64,000 bases of DNA from the NCBI GenBank assembly GCA_050084515.1, contig CM114272.1:29202001-29266000 (forward strand). The letters run 5' to 3'. The notes under the pieces are model-generated. The model did not search any database. It saw nothing but the letters and a program-made list of their open reading frames with translations, and was not told the origin of the DNA. A program made the translations under genes and the position numbers. The stretch is from Blasia pusilla (Eukaryota > Marchantiophyta > Marchantiopsida > Blasiales). Positions 34,201-48,900 of this stretch are shown here, one piece after another (position 1 is the stretch's first letter; every line of letters begins with the position of its first letter).

Positions 34201-36243
34201 TAAAGAACATGAGTGTCTTTCTTCAGATCAGTGTTGAATAAACACAGAGCAGGCAATAGTGCCACAAAACAATTTAGAGGCTATTAGTCTAAAAGAGACG
34301 AGTGTTTCATCAACATCAGATAGCATTATTTCCTCATATTTCTTTGATGATGTTTGACAACTGGCAATCCATAAATGCCACATTTTGGAAAGAAAACCTA
34401 CAGGGAAGAATGGGGAATACGTTAAGGTATTTACCTATGTACAAAATGACTAACTTTCTCTGAGTCTCGGACAACATATGTTGTTCCAACCCTTTTACCA
34501 CCAACTTGAATACGCCCACATTCCACTGCATGGATCTGCCACGGCACAATCAACATCAGCTGTGTGCTAAAGCTCATGAACTTCAGCTGCTCTCAAAACC
34601 ACAAGTTTCCTTCCAGTTACATCTGCTCATTCTTCACAGAGTGGACTCCCAGATATTATACTTCTCACTGTAAATCTAGTTCAACAGGTTGAGAACAAAA
34701 GCTAAGTTTTCAAGTACAGCATGGTCATTTCAACCTCAGAGAGAATCAGAGAAACAATGATATAATGGAGACAAGAAGATCTCTTGGGTGCCAACATTTA
34801 CTCTCCTGCACGTGGGTATCCTGGTGGACTGCATGGGAAATTTGCACATTAGAAGACTGCTCTTAAAGAGAGAAGATAGGTGAGATGAATGTTTCAGACT
34901 TTGTTTGGTGTCAGAATCCCAAACAAAGTCGCAACTTGAACAGGTAGAGCTTGATGTTTGTCCCCTTATGATATCAGCCTCCTCTTGGACAGACAGGTTT
35001 GGTGTGAGGTCTATATTTCGAGTACACCCACTGGAAGCAGATGGGAAAAAGAAACTTTCTAAGCCACTGTTGCTCTCGTCTTAAACCCGGGCCCCAAGCA
35101 AGCGGGCTTCAATGACTATGAAGCCACCTGCACCCTCTGCAAGGAACCTATTTCATTCTGTGGCTCTTGTTAGTAAACTTATGAGTGGGCCCATACTCTC
35201 AGACGGAAGATCATATTGAAACTCTAGATCGTCAAAGTGGGAAGAGCCACTGACATAATATTCACGAGGTCGCTGCCTAAATTCGTTGGTGAAGAGATCC
35301 ACAATTGTCTTGCCTGCCCACCTTCGCTTCACCTGCATACACCGCCGGCTAAATTATCCTCCAAGTCTAAGCCCAACCGCTCCGTCTCATCCAATAAGTC
35401 GGCAGTAAGAAAGACACCTGAAGAGAATCACATGCAACCTGACAATTCCATCTGGGTGCTCTATACTAAAACTGAGCTTCTCCCCCTTCACAGCTTCAAA
35501 AAAATCAAGACGTACAATCTTCACATTCCAGCTGACACAGCAAATCGGAAGACCAGCTGAGATGTTCACGTACGTGTGCGATAAATTTAAAAAAGTAAGG
35601 CCGCACCATCCGCTTCCCTGCCACGCACATCCATCCATTCCCCAACTGCTCTTAGTGCTCCTCTCACCAGATGAAGGTCAAACCTCACCGTGAACTCTTC
35701 AGCATTTCCTTGGGTAAGTTGAAGGAGCAAACTAAAACAAACGAGTCAAGACTGGACTAGACGATCTACACAATCGCTGACGAAGTGGGGAAACAATCCT
35801 GAGGGCGTGGATCACCACCCTCACACGAATTTCGACAGCCACACGAATCCTGAGAGCCACTCCCTCTGCTCCTACGAGATTCAGCACCAAAGCTCATGAA
35901 AAAAAAGGTCCTCTACGTAGTCACCCAGCAAACCCCACATCTAATTCGAGCCAACGCCTCCACAAGCTATGAGCTGTATGGTTAACCCTTGCGAGCTCGC
36001 CATGTCATGGTGCACATTTCTTCTTGTGCACCAACACCACTGCATGAGAACGACGGACACAGCAGCATGAAGAAACCCACGAAGCGTTTGGAAACACATC
36101 TCCTCAATACACAAATCAATTACTCAATGAAGCTCGGAAAACCCTGTCTGCATACCCTCAACAAAAATGTAGTCGTCGGCATTGGGCGGCGTCTCCGGAC
36201 TCTCCCACTCAATGCTCTCCACTCCTGGCTCCGCGGACTCCAT
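31221..36243 (-). CDS. RluA-family RNA pseudouridine synthase (plant RNA pseudouridine synthase 7-like)
   Basis: A phase-consistent 13-exon model (518 residues): 36243-36156, 35556-35492, 35332-35255, 34535-34435, 33966-33879, 33738-33660, 33279-33197, 33008-32943, 32624-32568, 32468-32428, 32413-32260, 32015-31456 and 31317-31221. The enzyme isomerises uridine to pseudouridine in RNA. Visible blocks: KRRWAGKTIVDLF, an S4-like turn GRIQVGGKRV, YKPSSVPVHPCGQYRKN, the catalytic motif HRLDRLVSGLL (Asp about 172), APVTGRTHQIRVHLQHLGHP, and the C-terminal WLHCVRYACSAWTYECPLP. The order matches eukaryotic RluA (RPUSD2-like) enzymes. Exon 2 and the 41-nt exon at 32428-32468 rest mainly on phase and splice sites and are less certain. 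About 150 residues of Ser/Glu-rich sequence separate NDALYLQ from CTHCPNL, longer than I recall for Arabidopsis. No organelle-targeting sequence is evident. Confidence 0.9.
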
Positions 36244-36849
36244 GGTCCTCTGCTTGCTCGCCCTCCGAATCCACCGATGGGCAGCGGCACAGGGGTTCAG
36301 GCAGGAGTTAGGAGGAGCAGCTGCGCCCGTCTCTCACGAGCTCGCCATCGCCATCAGATCGGCGGATCCCGAGCTTGAAATTGTGTCACGCACAGAGTAG
36401 AGATGGAGCTCTCGTCGATGATTCATGAACGGAAATGGCGATTTGCAGAAGGAGTGAAGTCAACAAATTGTTCCCAGAAACTCGAAGGCATTCAAATTCG
36501 TAAGTATATTTATTTCACACGAATATTTAGATTAATTCTATCATTTTTAATCATTTTGGATATCATATTCTCCTCGGTACACTAATATGCATATGAATAT
36601 AAGATACCCCGTAAGTGCACATGCAAACAAAAGAGACTTTGAAACGATTAATGATGATGTTCATCCTTTTCTTGTTGTTTGTAAAAGGAGAAACATTTTC
36701 TCCTTTCATGTGGTCATGTGTCAAACCTATAACATATAGGTATTTGATATGGAAACATTTTCTCATGATAATATAAATGTGATGATTTCTTAGCATATGT
36801 TATGGTTCTAGCGGTGAGAAATGCATTTTAGGCATTCGTTAGTTCTTTG

Positions 36850-37330
36850 GCTCTATTAATTTAGTTATTCTCTTAAATTTGATGCGTGTGGATGCACAAG
36901 TGGAGATTTCTTGGCATATGTTATCTCATAACTTCGTGGTACATGTTTCCACTCTAGTGATGGGAAAGGCATTCAAAGCATCTGTTAATTTCTTGGCCCT
37001 ATTAATTTAATTATTCTCCTAAATTTGACCCGTGTGGATGCACTAATGTGCACACGTGAAGATTTCTTGGCATATGTTACCACCCTAGTGATGGGAAGGG
37101 CATTCTAAGCATTCGTTAATTCTTGGCTCCTATTAATTTAGTTATTCTCCTAAATTTGATACGTATGGATGCACTAATATGCACATGTGAAGATTTCTTG
37201 GCATGTGTCACCACATATGTTTTTGGCATATGTTTCCACTCTAGTGATGGGAAAGGTTTTTAGGCATCCGTTAATTCCTTGGCCCAATTAATTTAATTAT
37301 CCTCCAAATTTTGATACGTGTCGATTCTGG
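36850..37330 (+). repeat. 130-155 bp tandem repeat, about four copies
   Basis: Units share CTATTAATTTAGTTATTCTC, TAAATTTGATACGTGTGGATG, CACTAATATGCACA, GAAGATTTCTTGGCATATGT and CTAGTGATGGGAAAGGCATT. The ATTAATTTA core starts at about 36855, 37001, 37132 and 37287, giving spacings near 131-155 bp. Confidence 0.88.
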
Positions 37331-40300
37331 AAGAGGGTTGAAAGGACATGTGTCAAAACCTGAGGAAGGTTTCTCTAATCCCATCCTCTTTTAATTATCT
37401 AGATACGTTTAGTGGGCTGAAGTTTGCAAAATGAAAGTGAGGAGAGGAGTTTGCAAAACAAAAGGTCATTCTCCCCTACTATAGATTCATTGGGGTAATT
37501 TAAATTAGTAATTGGAAATAGTTGATAACTAAGACTAAGCATAGAGATCATATAGATTTTGAGAGTGTAAGAATCCGATTGGTTGAGAGGACCGTTTTCA
37601 AGAAAATATCAAAAGAGCACTCTTCAATGATAATATACATGGGATTCATAAATTCTCTTCTAAGAACTAGCACATCTAAATAAGAATGTCTATCACATAT
37701 TAATCATATCGGAAAAAATTCTCAAATATAAAAATAAATATCACTCGAGCAATGTCGATAAATGATCACAATGGGTAATTTGAATTACCTATCACAATTG
37801 TGGAGGTGGATTTGAATATATTATCTTAATGGATTCCAAATCTACCACTGAAATTAGCTTTTTAACTTTGTTAAAATTATGGGTTGGATAAAAGTTAAAA
37901 AATAGAAGCGGAAATTTGTAATATAAATATATATATAATAATGAGAGACAATCCTTTAAGCAGCAAATACCTTTGAGTTGGATAATTGTCTTCTATGGTG
38001 GTTCCTTACTCTAATACTTATCCCATCTAACTCATTTAGTCTCATCTGACTAGATTAGAGTAAACCACCATGGTTATAATTCTTGGTATCACTTGGAGGG
38101 GTCGGCTAGGGTAGTAGACATTTTAATGATGGGTAATTTAAATTATCCATTATTTCTCCAACCGGTGTATTGCATGGGCATGGAATAGTGTAAATTACAA
38201 CCAAGATACAAATGATATTGTATAATAAGGACAATGTGTCCTTATTTGCAAATGCCTCCCTATTTGACAAATATCAAGGAGCGAGAACATATTTTGGTAG
38301 AATGAGGGATGAGGGAAAAAAAAATTAACACGTGGGTTGCACAAAAGCTATAGTAAGTTGGTAGCATGCCCTAAATTTATAGTTTCCACACAACCAAAAA
38401 TTAAATTTGAGAGGTTTTCATCGTTTCTACTCCCATCAGCCAATAGAAAAGATGAAACCCCCTAAAACCCAATTTCAGAAATCGCACAAAGATTAGAAAA
38501 ATGGCTTAATAAATATCTTTATTAATATCTGAGCCCCTCACAGTGGCATATCATATGTCTAAAGCATTGGAGGTTTGCTAGATATAATTGAAGAACACAT
38601 TAGCCAAAGACAAACCATCTTCAAATGTACGAGATTAGCCCACTCCCTAATGAAAACGTTACACCTATCATCCATAGCCGAATAAATTTCAATAACTCAT
38701 GGGAAAAAGCAATGTCCTTCATGAAGTCAATTATAAAGTTGAGCCTTCTTTACCATTGATATCAAAGTCGTTATTAGTTATAACAATATCCTTTGTGCTA
38801 CCACAATGCATTTAGTAAATCACATGGAGGATCTATAACTAGCATGTTGACCACCACCATACAAATCTCCCCCATCATTTCTAAATAAGGGATTCTCCAT
38901 GGAGTAGTGTTGCTCTCTCTCTACATGTAGAATCCGCTCTTAAGAGAATCACAAAATACCACATCTCACAAATCATCATGAGTGGATGTTATCTAACCTC
39001 CTATTGGACAATGAGTCGAGTGCATGCCAAGAGAGTCAAGGTTGTACCAACACTCACATTGTGTCGAATCAATAATTGATGGTTGGGGAAGGCCAAACTA
39101 GAACTAAGTAATTGAAATAGAGGTAAGTCATGTGACATATATAGCCGCAATCAAAGATGAGCTTCCAACCATAAGCCTAGTTCAAGGTTGCATACGAGTA
39201 AAATCCATGTATGTGGATTAACGTCCGTCCCTAGGAAGGACATGTCCATGTGGGCCCAGGTTCTCGCGACCCGCACTCAGGCCCACCCCGCCCACAGCGT
39301 AAATCCGGGCTCAGCTAGCCTACACCCAATCCAGGAACCCGTTGCCGCTCTGTAGCATGAACCAAGCCTGCAGAGGCCCACGTGAGCCTTGAACCCGCCT
39401 AGAGCAGGCCGAGCAGCCGACACTCTAATGGCCTACGGTAGGCTGAGCCCGTGCGGGTAATCACGGTATCAAAAAAACCCTGGTGGGGGATCTTTTAGGC
39501 ATGTTCATTCCTGTACAAACTTGGATTACTCTCTCATTGGAGCAAGAGCGTATATATGCACGAATAGCCAAGTTGACATCTTAGTTGGATATTGTGGCTC
39601 TAAACATTGGCCAAAAGTGCATGCACTTCCATTAAAAAAGACCACAAAGAAATAAGGATGAGAAAGTTGGAAGAATTGTTAGAAGGCATATATTTTGCAC
39701 ATACACATCATTACAAAATCTACTCAATTCATGAAATTGGAAATTAGATTCAATGATGGAAAACCAGACACACAAATAATCAAGTACTAAAAGGTACATA
39801 GCAAATATGTGAGGGAATTTTACATGCATATATACCAACTTTCATTTTTTTTTTTTTGTCTCTTTAAAAACCAAGAAGAGAGATTACTTGTTTAAAAATG
39901 TTTGACTTGGCATAGCCTCATATCTACAGAAGTCTCATCTTGGTTGGACAACACCACAGAATAGGATGATTATCGAGAATGAAATGAACTCAAGAAATTA
40001 TAATACAAGGAGGGAGAATCTTCTTTAGAGTAAGTGTTGATCATAAACTATAATGGGTAATATGGAAATTATCATTGTCTTTTATGGATGCACAATGAGA
40101 AAGTATTAAAGAAAGTATCAATATACGAAGAATGAGACTCTCATAAGAATACATCATACATACTTACATTACCATCCATAAGTAAATGTTTAATTTTCAG
40201 ATATATATATATATATATGGGAAGAGAGAAAAGAAAAGAAAAGAAAACCAAGGATTTTCATTAGGAGGGAAATGAGATAAAGGAATAGGAGATGGTTGGA

Positions 40301-42950
40301 GAGGAGATACAAACAAACCTTATGTTGAACCTTTCCAAGGGATCCTCTTCATTCTTCGTAAAAGTGAAAGGATGCACCATTTTCATTCCTTTCAAGAGAG
40401 ACGAATAGTACATAGAAAAAAAAATCAATCTCCCTCCTCCCCTCTCCATGTCTACTTGCTATGGAGGGATAGAGATAGATAATAGGGTAATGGAGCATAG
40501 GAGAATCAAAGATGAGATAACCCCTTCCTTTTGAGTGTATAGGTACATAGAGGATAAAGAATGAAATAAAGAGATGGGAAAAGGAAAGAAGATAATTACA
40601 TGATCCCCCATTTCCTAGAGAGATGAGGGACATCGTATCCCCTCTAGAAACAATGGTACCATTATTTACAAAGACAAGTGGATCCTCATCAAAGGAGTAA
40701 AGAGAATTCTTTGGACGAAAAGGAAGTACTAATGGTTGTAAAGGAAAAATAAAGAGAATATCATATGAGAGCAACAAGACTCTTCCATACAACATGAATA
40801 GTAATATTAGATAAGGATGGGAAAAAAGGGAATCTTGGAATAATAGACCTTGCAACCTCCTTAACTCTTAAGAAAATATTTTTTTACATTTTTCAAAAAA
40901 TCAAGACACCTTCTATTAGTCAAAGTGATGGATAATGGCAAGACAAAAAGAGAGGAATGAAATTAACTTCATAGAGAGAGAAAGCAATAACAAAAAACCT
41001 AATGAAATTGATAGAACTTGGAATTTCTACAATTTTAAGGTACCAAAAGCACCTCCTTAATTTTAGCAATGAATGACTGAAATGTATTTAGGGGCAATCT
41101 CTTCAAACAAGAATCACTCTTCCCAAATTGCTCACGCTCATGTGATTAGATGTATTCATGTGAGTTCTACTTGAGGAAAAATTTCTTCCACGATTCATCC
41201 AACAAGCATCATCAACTTTGCACCAATGATACAACTTTAAAATCTAGACTACTTAAATAGCTTGTTGCACTCATTGACAAATTACTTACCCATGCTCCCT
41301 CAAAACATATTTTGAGGGATCATAACAATCATGCAATTCAAGCAACGAAAGTTCCTCACAAGAGAAGGCTCTCTTTCATCCACCATTAAGTCTTTAGCAA
41401 CTGGACATGACATGTCTCTTCTGAGACAACTTTTTCAGGTTTAGACAAATTCAGTCCTTTAACTGATGTGTTACATTCACACACTCGCGACCAATAATCC
41501 AATAATTTGATCGCTTCTTGGCACCGGTTTCATGAAGTATACTAGACTCCATTTCGACATAAAACAAAACCCACACTTCATTTTCAAAAAGTACTCAAAT
41601 CTTGAAGTTTCAGGCCACTGGCCTACAACTACTTGCCCCCACTCTAGTGGCCAAGAGGCCTTGTCAGGAGAGCTCAAATTTATCAATTTAGGTTTCACTA
41701 ATTACCATTTTCTGTGAACCCTAGGCCCCTCTCCAAATGCTGGTGAATGCACTTGGTTTGACAATTGTCTAAACTTCTGAAGTTATGGTGAGTGCAATTC
41801 TTGTGTCGAGCAATCCTGGCGGAGTGTTGCTCAAGGCAGCTCAACACGTCCATGTTAGGAGCATGGCATTTCTTTGTAATCATGTCAAGGTCCATCTCTT
41901 TATCTCATTGACTATGAGATGACCACATCCAAGCAACTCTACTGCAGTACTCCTAGGCACAATCCAAGATTCAAGGAAGTCCCACACATGCCTGTTCCTC
42001 TCAGAAACGCTTATGTAGACCATCCAGTTATGAATGGAATCTAGTCACCAGTTTTAATTTAACCATTGATACCACAAATCTACCAGTGAACCAACACAGA
42101 GCCCTAATATGATCCTTGTTTGCATAAATTAATGGACATGGACACCAACCCATAAACCAAGATCAAGTAACTACTATTTTTTATCAGTATGGACTTGGAC
42201 ATCCACCTGTGAACAACGCTGAAGGCTATATATATCATGGAGTGCACATGAGGATGAAGATAGGTAGGATAAAGTTCTTACTTATTGTCATTGAAACATT
42301 CATTGCTATGGACTTGGACTGCACTTGCCATAGAAGATCAGGTCTTTAATAATAGCTTGATAATTGATTGATATGGACGTGGACTCCACCTGTGAACAAC
42401 ATGCACCTTGTTGACCCCTGCAACCCTCACATAGTAAAGATGGTGTAAAGTAGGGATTTTGATCGAGATCCACTGCTTCTAAATGGCAACCATCTGCCAA
42501 GCAATGATTGATGGATCCTTTGTAATGTAGGTAACACATCCAAGGCCAACACTAGGTTCTTAAACCAGACCCCCGCACAATTTTTGTTTCTGAACAGGTC
42601 CACTACCTCAAGATGGCTCCCATTGCCAGGAACATGGTGCCATTGCACCACTATAATTCCAGTAATCTGCACTGGCCGAAACTGAGCTGAGTTGAGCGAA
42701 GTGTAATGTGGACAGACCGACCTGTGAGTTAGTCACAGTGAGAGTTATTGAGAGTACCATCCACTTCTGAACAATATGGGGAGCCCAGTCCAAAGAAGAG
42801 ATGATGAAATGACTGACATGCGATGAAGGGAAGAGCTGAGAGGTTTGGGTGACCGTCTGATCTTCAATATCTAGATCCTCCAACTTCGGAAGTACTGGAG
42901 GTGCACCATGGGCACAGATGGGACACTTGAAGTGCAGTAGTCTTCCTGCA
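37331..42950. other. AT-rich intergenic region with scattered repeats
   Basis: No gene recognised. It contains a (TA)n run at about 40201-40219, a GC-rich island at 39240-39470 described separately, and a GGAC/GTCC palindrome near 39236. Around 42120-42420 a phrase of the type GGACTTGGACATCCACCTGTGAAC recurs in diverged form. The open frame at 40349-40855 (minus) is low in complexity and unrecognised. Confidence 0.6.
39240..39470. other. GC-rich island of unknown origin
   Basis: A sharp-edged segment rich in CCCGC, GGCCC and GAGCC words, inside sequence that is otherwise about two-thirds AT. Read on the minus strand it has recurring GCGGGTTCAAGGCTC / GCAGGCTTGGTTCA phrases. No open frame or known RNA structure was identified. 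It directly follows a GGACATGTCC palindrome. Confidence 0.5.
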
Positions 42951-42956
42951 TCTCTG

Positions 42957-45900
42957 CTAGTGATTACTGACATTTGGGACAGCTCTTTGAGGTGCAGTGT
43001 TGGAGTATAGAAAAGGACTTGCGTGTAGAGCCCTAAGCTGGAATTCATCTAGCCGGGATTTGAAGACATTTGGACCAATGAATGCCATCAGCTTTGAGAT
43101 ACAAGCCCCGGATGCAGTCTCTGCCAGCCTCTGCGAAAAAAAAACACAAAAAGCAACATTGAACAGGCCCACAAAGTTCAAAATTAGAAGAGTACCAATG
43201 CAGACACAGCCCTTCTGTTAAGAATATTGTAAATCTTCGATGATAAAAGAAGGCACCACTGGCCCTCCCAATCCACCTACAGTCACCAGATGTCAAGACT
43301 ACTTGCAAGCCAGAGTCACAAACCATTAGCAGGAATTGAACTCAAACTCTTGCAGAGTATCACATACCTGACCAGATTCAAGAGCAGCAAAGAGTGGACC
43401 AATGTAAAGCTCCAGATATGGTTTGAATTGCCTCTTCCCCATATTCTGCAGATAATTGGAGGGAATCAAGAAATCAACATAACTCCAACTTTTGAACCCT
43501 AGCATTCACCTAACAACAGCAAAGACGCAAGGTTCTGCCAGCAACCTACTACTAAGAATATAACAGCATACCTGTGCAATACAAGGCAGAAGTCTGTAGA
43601 CTGTTTCCAAAAGGTACTGGTTTTGTTGAAATCTTGGGCACTGTGTCTGCATAATACCAGCACAGATTCATGAGGTGGAAATCCAGCTAATATCCACCAA
43701 AGAATAACTCTTTACAGATAAAGCTTTCTCGAAGTTAGAATCTAGAAATCACCGGTTCTGAATTACCTAGCAAGAATTGCTCACAAAGCTGTAGCGGTTA
43801 GCACTTTTGCACATCAGCAGGCCTAAGAAACATTATAAGAATCAAAGGTGCCACAGGAAATGAAGACTGGAACAGCACATCCACAACACTCAAGCAGATA
43901 TGATCTGCTAGGGAATGGTGTATCCACCTCTAAAGTCCCTTCTGAGCTAATATGACTACGATCCTTGCTAATACACATCTGGAAGTAATTGAACAAATCC
44001 TGAACTTGAACTTCATCATGGGTAATAGGATTTGAGGATAGTAAAGTAGGGGAAATTCCTAACCCACAGACTGAACTTAGGCCAAATAGTAAAGAACTCC
44101 CATGTAACCAATGCCTAAAACTTCAATTAGTAGAAGGTGGATTCATTTCTTAGTTACTGAAGATTTCAAAACATAAACTGCAAACCTACCAGTTTAGCAA
44201 GCATTGATAAAAAGGGTGTTGCTCCATCTGAGTCCACTTTTGATAGTTCACGCAAAAGATAAATAGCGCCATCAGACGCTTCCCATGGAAGTGTATCGCT
44301 GACAGCCAAGGTATGCAGGCTGGCAGATTCTGGAACAGGTGCTGAAAATGGAACACGTTGAGAGCTGCACAAAGTCTGCACAAATAAGAACCCCAGATAA
44401 ATCAAGTGTGTTTGATGGGTGACTTTGGATAGAAAATATCAGAGCCACTACTAGACTTACTAGACCTTGATGATCAAATCCAGATTTGAAGACAGCAGGA
44501 AATTTACCCCATGAACTTGCTGTGTGCCAGGACTGCTACAGCATCTGCAACAGAAGATAAGGATAATTAAAAACAACACCATAATTCTTCACGTAGCCAT
44601 CACAAACTGCTTAAACTATTGTGAGTTGAGAAGATTATACCATCTTTGTACAATTAGAAGGGAAATGAAAGACCGGGCACTTAAGTATGACATACGGTTT
44701 CTCATGTAAGTGTGCAGTGGAGCTGCAAAGATGAGATTCACTGATATTCTCCGATAACTGGAAGATTTGATGCAGTTTTGTCACTACCTGCGTTGTTTAC
44801 AAACTCATCTCTTTCAGACGCTCTACTGAATCAAAAGTGAAACAGAGCGTTATGATTCTTACAACCCCCAACTATCCTGCAGTCACAACCTCCTAACATG
44901 ATAAAGTGAATGTTTGAATGTTCATGAATCTAAATTTGAGGATCAAATCTAGACTCATGAATATTACGAGTCTGTCCTGGTCACAATGTCTCTAATCAAG
45001 ACATGTGACCCGGACAGGACAGGACAGACTGTCAGACCCTAATCACAACAGAATCCATGAAGACTTCTTTTTATTTGCAAATTCTTATATTTTTTTGACT
45101 TCAAGGGGAAGAACTCACATACTTTCTCAATTGCCTCCAAATTGTACTTGCTCATAGCTGTTCCGAGAGTGAATGCTGTATTTTCTCGGACAGAACAAAC
45201 TTCTAAATACACGTCAAGAAATTCATGAAGGTTTCCAACTGAAAATGTTGCTTTCCTATTAACCGACGTTGCAAACCCCTTCATGACCAAAATGCAGGGG
45301 AGAAATGCAGTCACAAAAAGGTAATTTGGTCATGACTTGCAGGAAGAGAGAATAAGTCTAAACAATGTCCCCAGATGTTCATGGCAAGGTCATTTTATAC
45401 TACAGATAAACGTTTGAGGATACTGTCACCCAGATGAGCAAACAAAAGCTCGTAAAGCTTGGGCATTACATGTTGTGCCTCCTCTGGAAACTCTGTGATA
45501 GCTTGATTTAACCCTACACACAAATGAACCCAGAGACAATGTACAACTGCCATCAGATGCTGTGAAATCACCTAGAACTGCAGTTTTGTCTGAGCCCTAC
45601 AGAAACTGCCAAGATTTGTGATGACTTCTCTGAATACTGATGGCACCTTGAAATTGACCTGCCTGTGTGTCACAAATTAACCAACATTGAATGTATCTTC
45701 TTGATTTCAAATATCACAACTACTCTAAAGTTCCTGAGAGAAAACCAAGTACCAGATAAGTGATCACAACTAAATCCTCAATAAATATCCAATTGCATGG
45801 GTTCAACAGCAAAATATTAGTATCAAAACTTTCCTCGTGTATATGACACAATGGCCAGCAAAACACATAGGGTCTTCAATTACATGGAGAAACTCACCAG

Positions 45901-48900
45901 AGCAAGCAGCATCTCGCACATGCCAGCTCAGATCTTGATAGCAATCCATGAGTGCCACGAGCAGTGATTGAACAAACGGACCAATTTTCTGTAGGAAAAA
46001 AAAATTCAAAACGAAGAACTTGCTTACAAACAGGAGTTGATGAAGAGCTTGAGAGCCATACACCCAACAATATAGTTACTTTCATGAGTGACAAAAATCG
46101 AACATTTCCTCTGTCAAGTAAAGGTACAAGATCAAAACAGTCTGCATGAATTCCAGAACAAGGATGTACACCAATGTCTCAAAAGGACCTCTGAGTAGCT
46201 ACGGAATAAGTGGACAAATCCCAGAATATAGAATGCACTGTGAGAGATGGCAATGCTCACCTTATGATCAATTTTTACCACGAGTTCACCAATGCAGTGG
46301 CATGTGCTCTGTGAGATGAAGAGATTAGTGGTTAACAGTAAAGAATGGAGACTTGTTCGTATCAAGTTGATAATGTGTATTACCACATGTCAAGACCTCA
46401 TCTAACAGTTTCTCAATACCATTATTGGCAAATCAAGTATCCATGACTGATCCCTAATTCAGACACATGCACTGAATTAACATAAGATATATTTTGGTCA
46501 TAAAGCCATAGTTCAAATTACTTGAGTAGTCCATACACAGGTTGTAGAAAAGAGACATACCTCCCGAATTTGTGGGTTTTCAGCACAAGACTGGATATAT
46601 AATGCTCAACAACTTGTCTGATATGATTGCCAACTTCCTCCTTACCACTTTCCCCCAGTACCACCTTCCAAGTCTCTTGAGAAAACAAGCGAACTCCTTC
46701 AGCAGAATAATACCGGTTCAAGCACCTAATACAGATACCCAAGAGGGTAAATATGAGGAGCCTATTCTAAGCATGAGTCATTGAATGAAGGCACCATTTC
46801 AAGCAACAAGATATCCCATTACATTAAACACGCAACAGTAAAGTATACAACAAACTTGTAACGGAAATCATTGAGGTTAGGATGGACATCTTCTGCCCTC
46901 TAGCCCCCAGGTAACTCTGGGAGCTACAGGGCAGATGATGATGGATCTTTTGCCAAATTGCTTGGTATAGGAACTCCATTATAAATTTGCTAAGTGTAGG
47001 AACTTCATCATACTTCACACTTGAAAATCTATTTTGAGTCGAAAAATTACAAACGCAAATCTAACTCACATGGCAGGTAGTAATTGTGGATAATATGAGT
47101 TATGATCTGGAAATGATTTACTCATGAATTTTCTGGTAGCAATTGATGCACCTGCAATACACAATTTGGCAAAAGATCCATCTGTTAAGAAACAACATAA
47201 GTGTATTTCTGTTCTACTGATAGTATAATATTCAATGCCTCACACCTTCTTGGTGCAACATAACTGAGCGGGATTTGGAAGTTTAGAAAGCATTCACACA
47301 TTTACATCCAGGAATGCACATCCTTGATGGAAGCTGTAGAAGACACATGGAATCTGGAAGAGCAAAGTCTTTCTGATAGACACTGGAGATCATTCACAGA
47401 TGAAATGAGAATTCTCTGTATCACTGATGACGGCAAGATATGCACCCCATGAAGACAAACATTTGACCTGGAATATTATAATCCAAGAGTGGGTAAACCA
47501 TCGCTGACTAAAGAATACACAGGGTCGTCATTTGGCTAAGAGCATTTGAAACTCCCTACCATTAACAACATCGACCTTAGCATGTGCTAAGACCATTGAC
47601 TGCACATATCGATGATTGCAGCAAATATAGATTCAAGTTGACAAATGTTGGGTTCCCGATATTCTGGTAAACATGCTTGCCTTGCTTTGGAAAGGAAACA
47701 TGGACTGCATGGGAAATGGATGGAAAGTACCGTATCGCACTTGACTCCAATTGTCAGCAAGTCCAAGGGCCAGACCTTCAGCTATCATCAGACCATCCCT
47801 GTCATCACATGAAATCACTTCTTAACCTACTACATTCTATATTACTTTGCCCAATTCTGGGACAAGAACGGGAACAAAAAAATTACCCTTTGAGTGACTC
47901 TTGAGTTGCACGCTGACAGAGGGCACTGAGTGCAAAGAACCCCGTTTCTCGTACATATCTGTTTGGATGAGAAGCTGCTCTCCTAATCAGTACCCAAATC
48001 TCAGAGTCAACTGGCAATTCTATCTTGTCACCAAGACCTTCCATGAGGCGTTGAAGAGCTTTCAAAGAAGTTTCAAGGCATCTCCCTTTGAGTTCAATTC
48101 TCTGCTTATACAAACCACAATTGAGTCAAATCATAGCACTAGATTGGCGCTCAATGTTTACACATCCCTATTGAGAGAAAAAAACTACAAGACCAATTCC
48201 AATTCCATGCACTGCTTTGCCTGAGTCCACAACAACCAACCCCACACAATTCCAAAACAGACTGCCCTAACAAGACACATCCAAGATTCCATACTATGCA
48301 GATCATGAGACGACTAGCAGTTAGGGATCCTCTAGCCTTGCATCCATAATTGTATCATCGTCCGGACTTCTATCCTTGTACATGAAACATAAACTGTGAG
48401 TTGCATTACTTTGAGTTGAGGACCCTCAGGACTTGGATCTCCATGGCAATCATCAGAATAAGATAGGACGCTGCCATCTGGAGTATCAACTGCACTGTTC
48501 CCAACTCCTTTCAGATTGTCCCCTATACTCTTGTAAACAGAACTGCACGATATAGAGAATTGCAGTGTCAACTAGATTTACGACATCAAATAATGAAACC
48601 TCTGATAGAAACATCCATGTTCACAATCACCCTCTGGTGATGTTATCTTTTCATATAGCAACGAAGTCAATCCAAAATGACATCATCTTTCACCTCCTCA
48701 CTTCCTCAATGCTCCCAGGTGAGCAAATTTGGGAACATAAGAGTAACTAATTTGGACGACAATATGACACAAGTGCGGAAGGCTGCTCATCTGGGTTGAC
48801 GTCTCTCAAAGACTGTCCAAAGTAATATTCAAAAACATTTAATCTCACAACTTGCATGCTGGATATGCACCACAAATGACTCACTCTGAAGTAGTATCCA

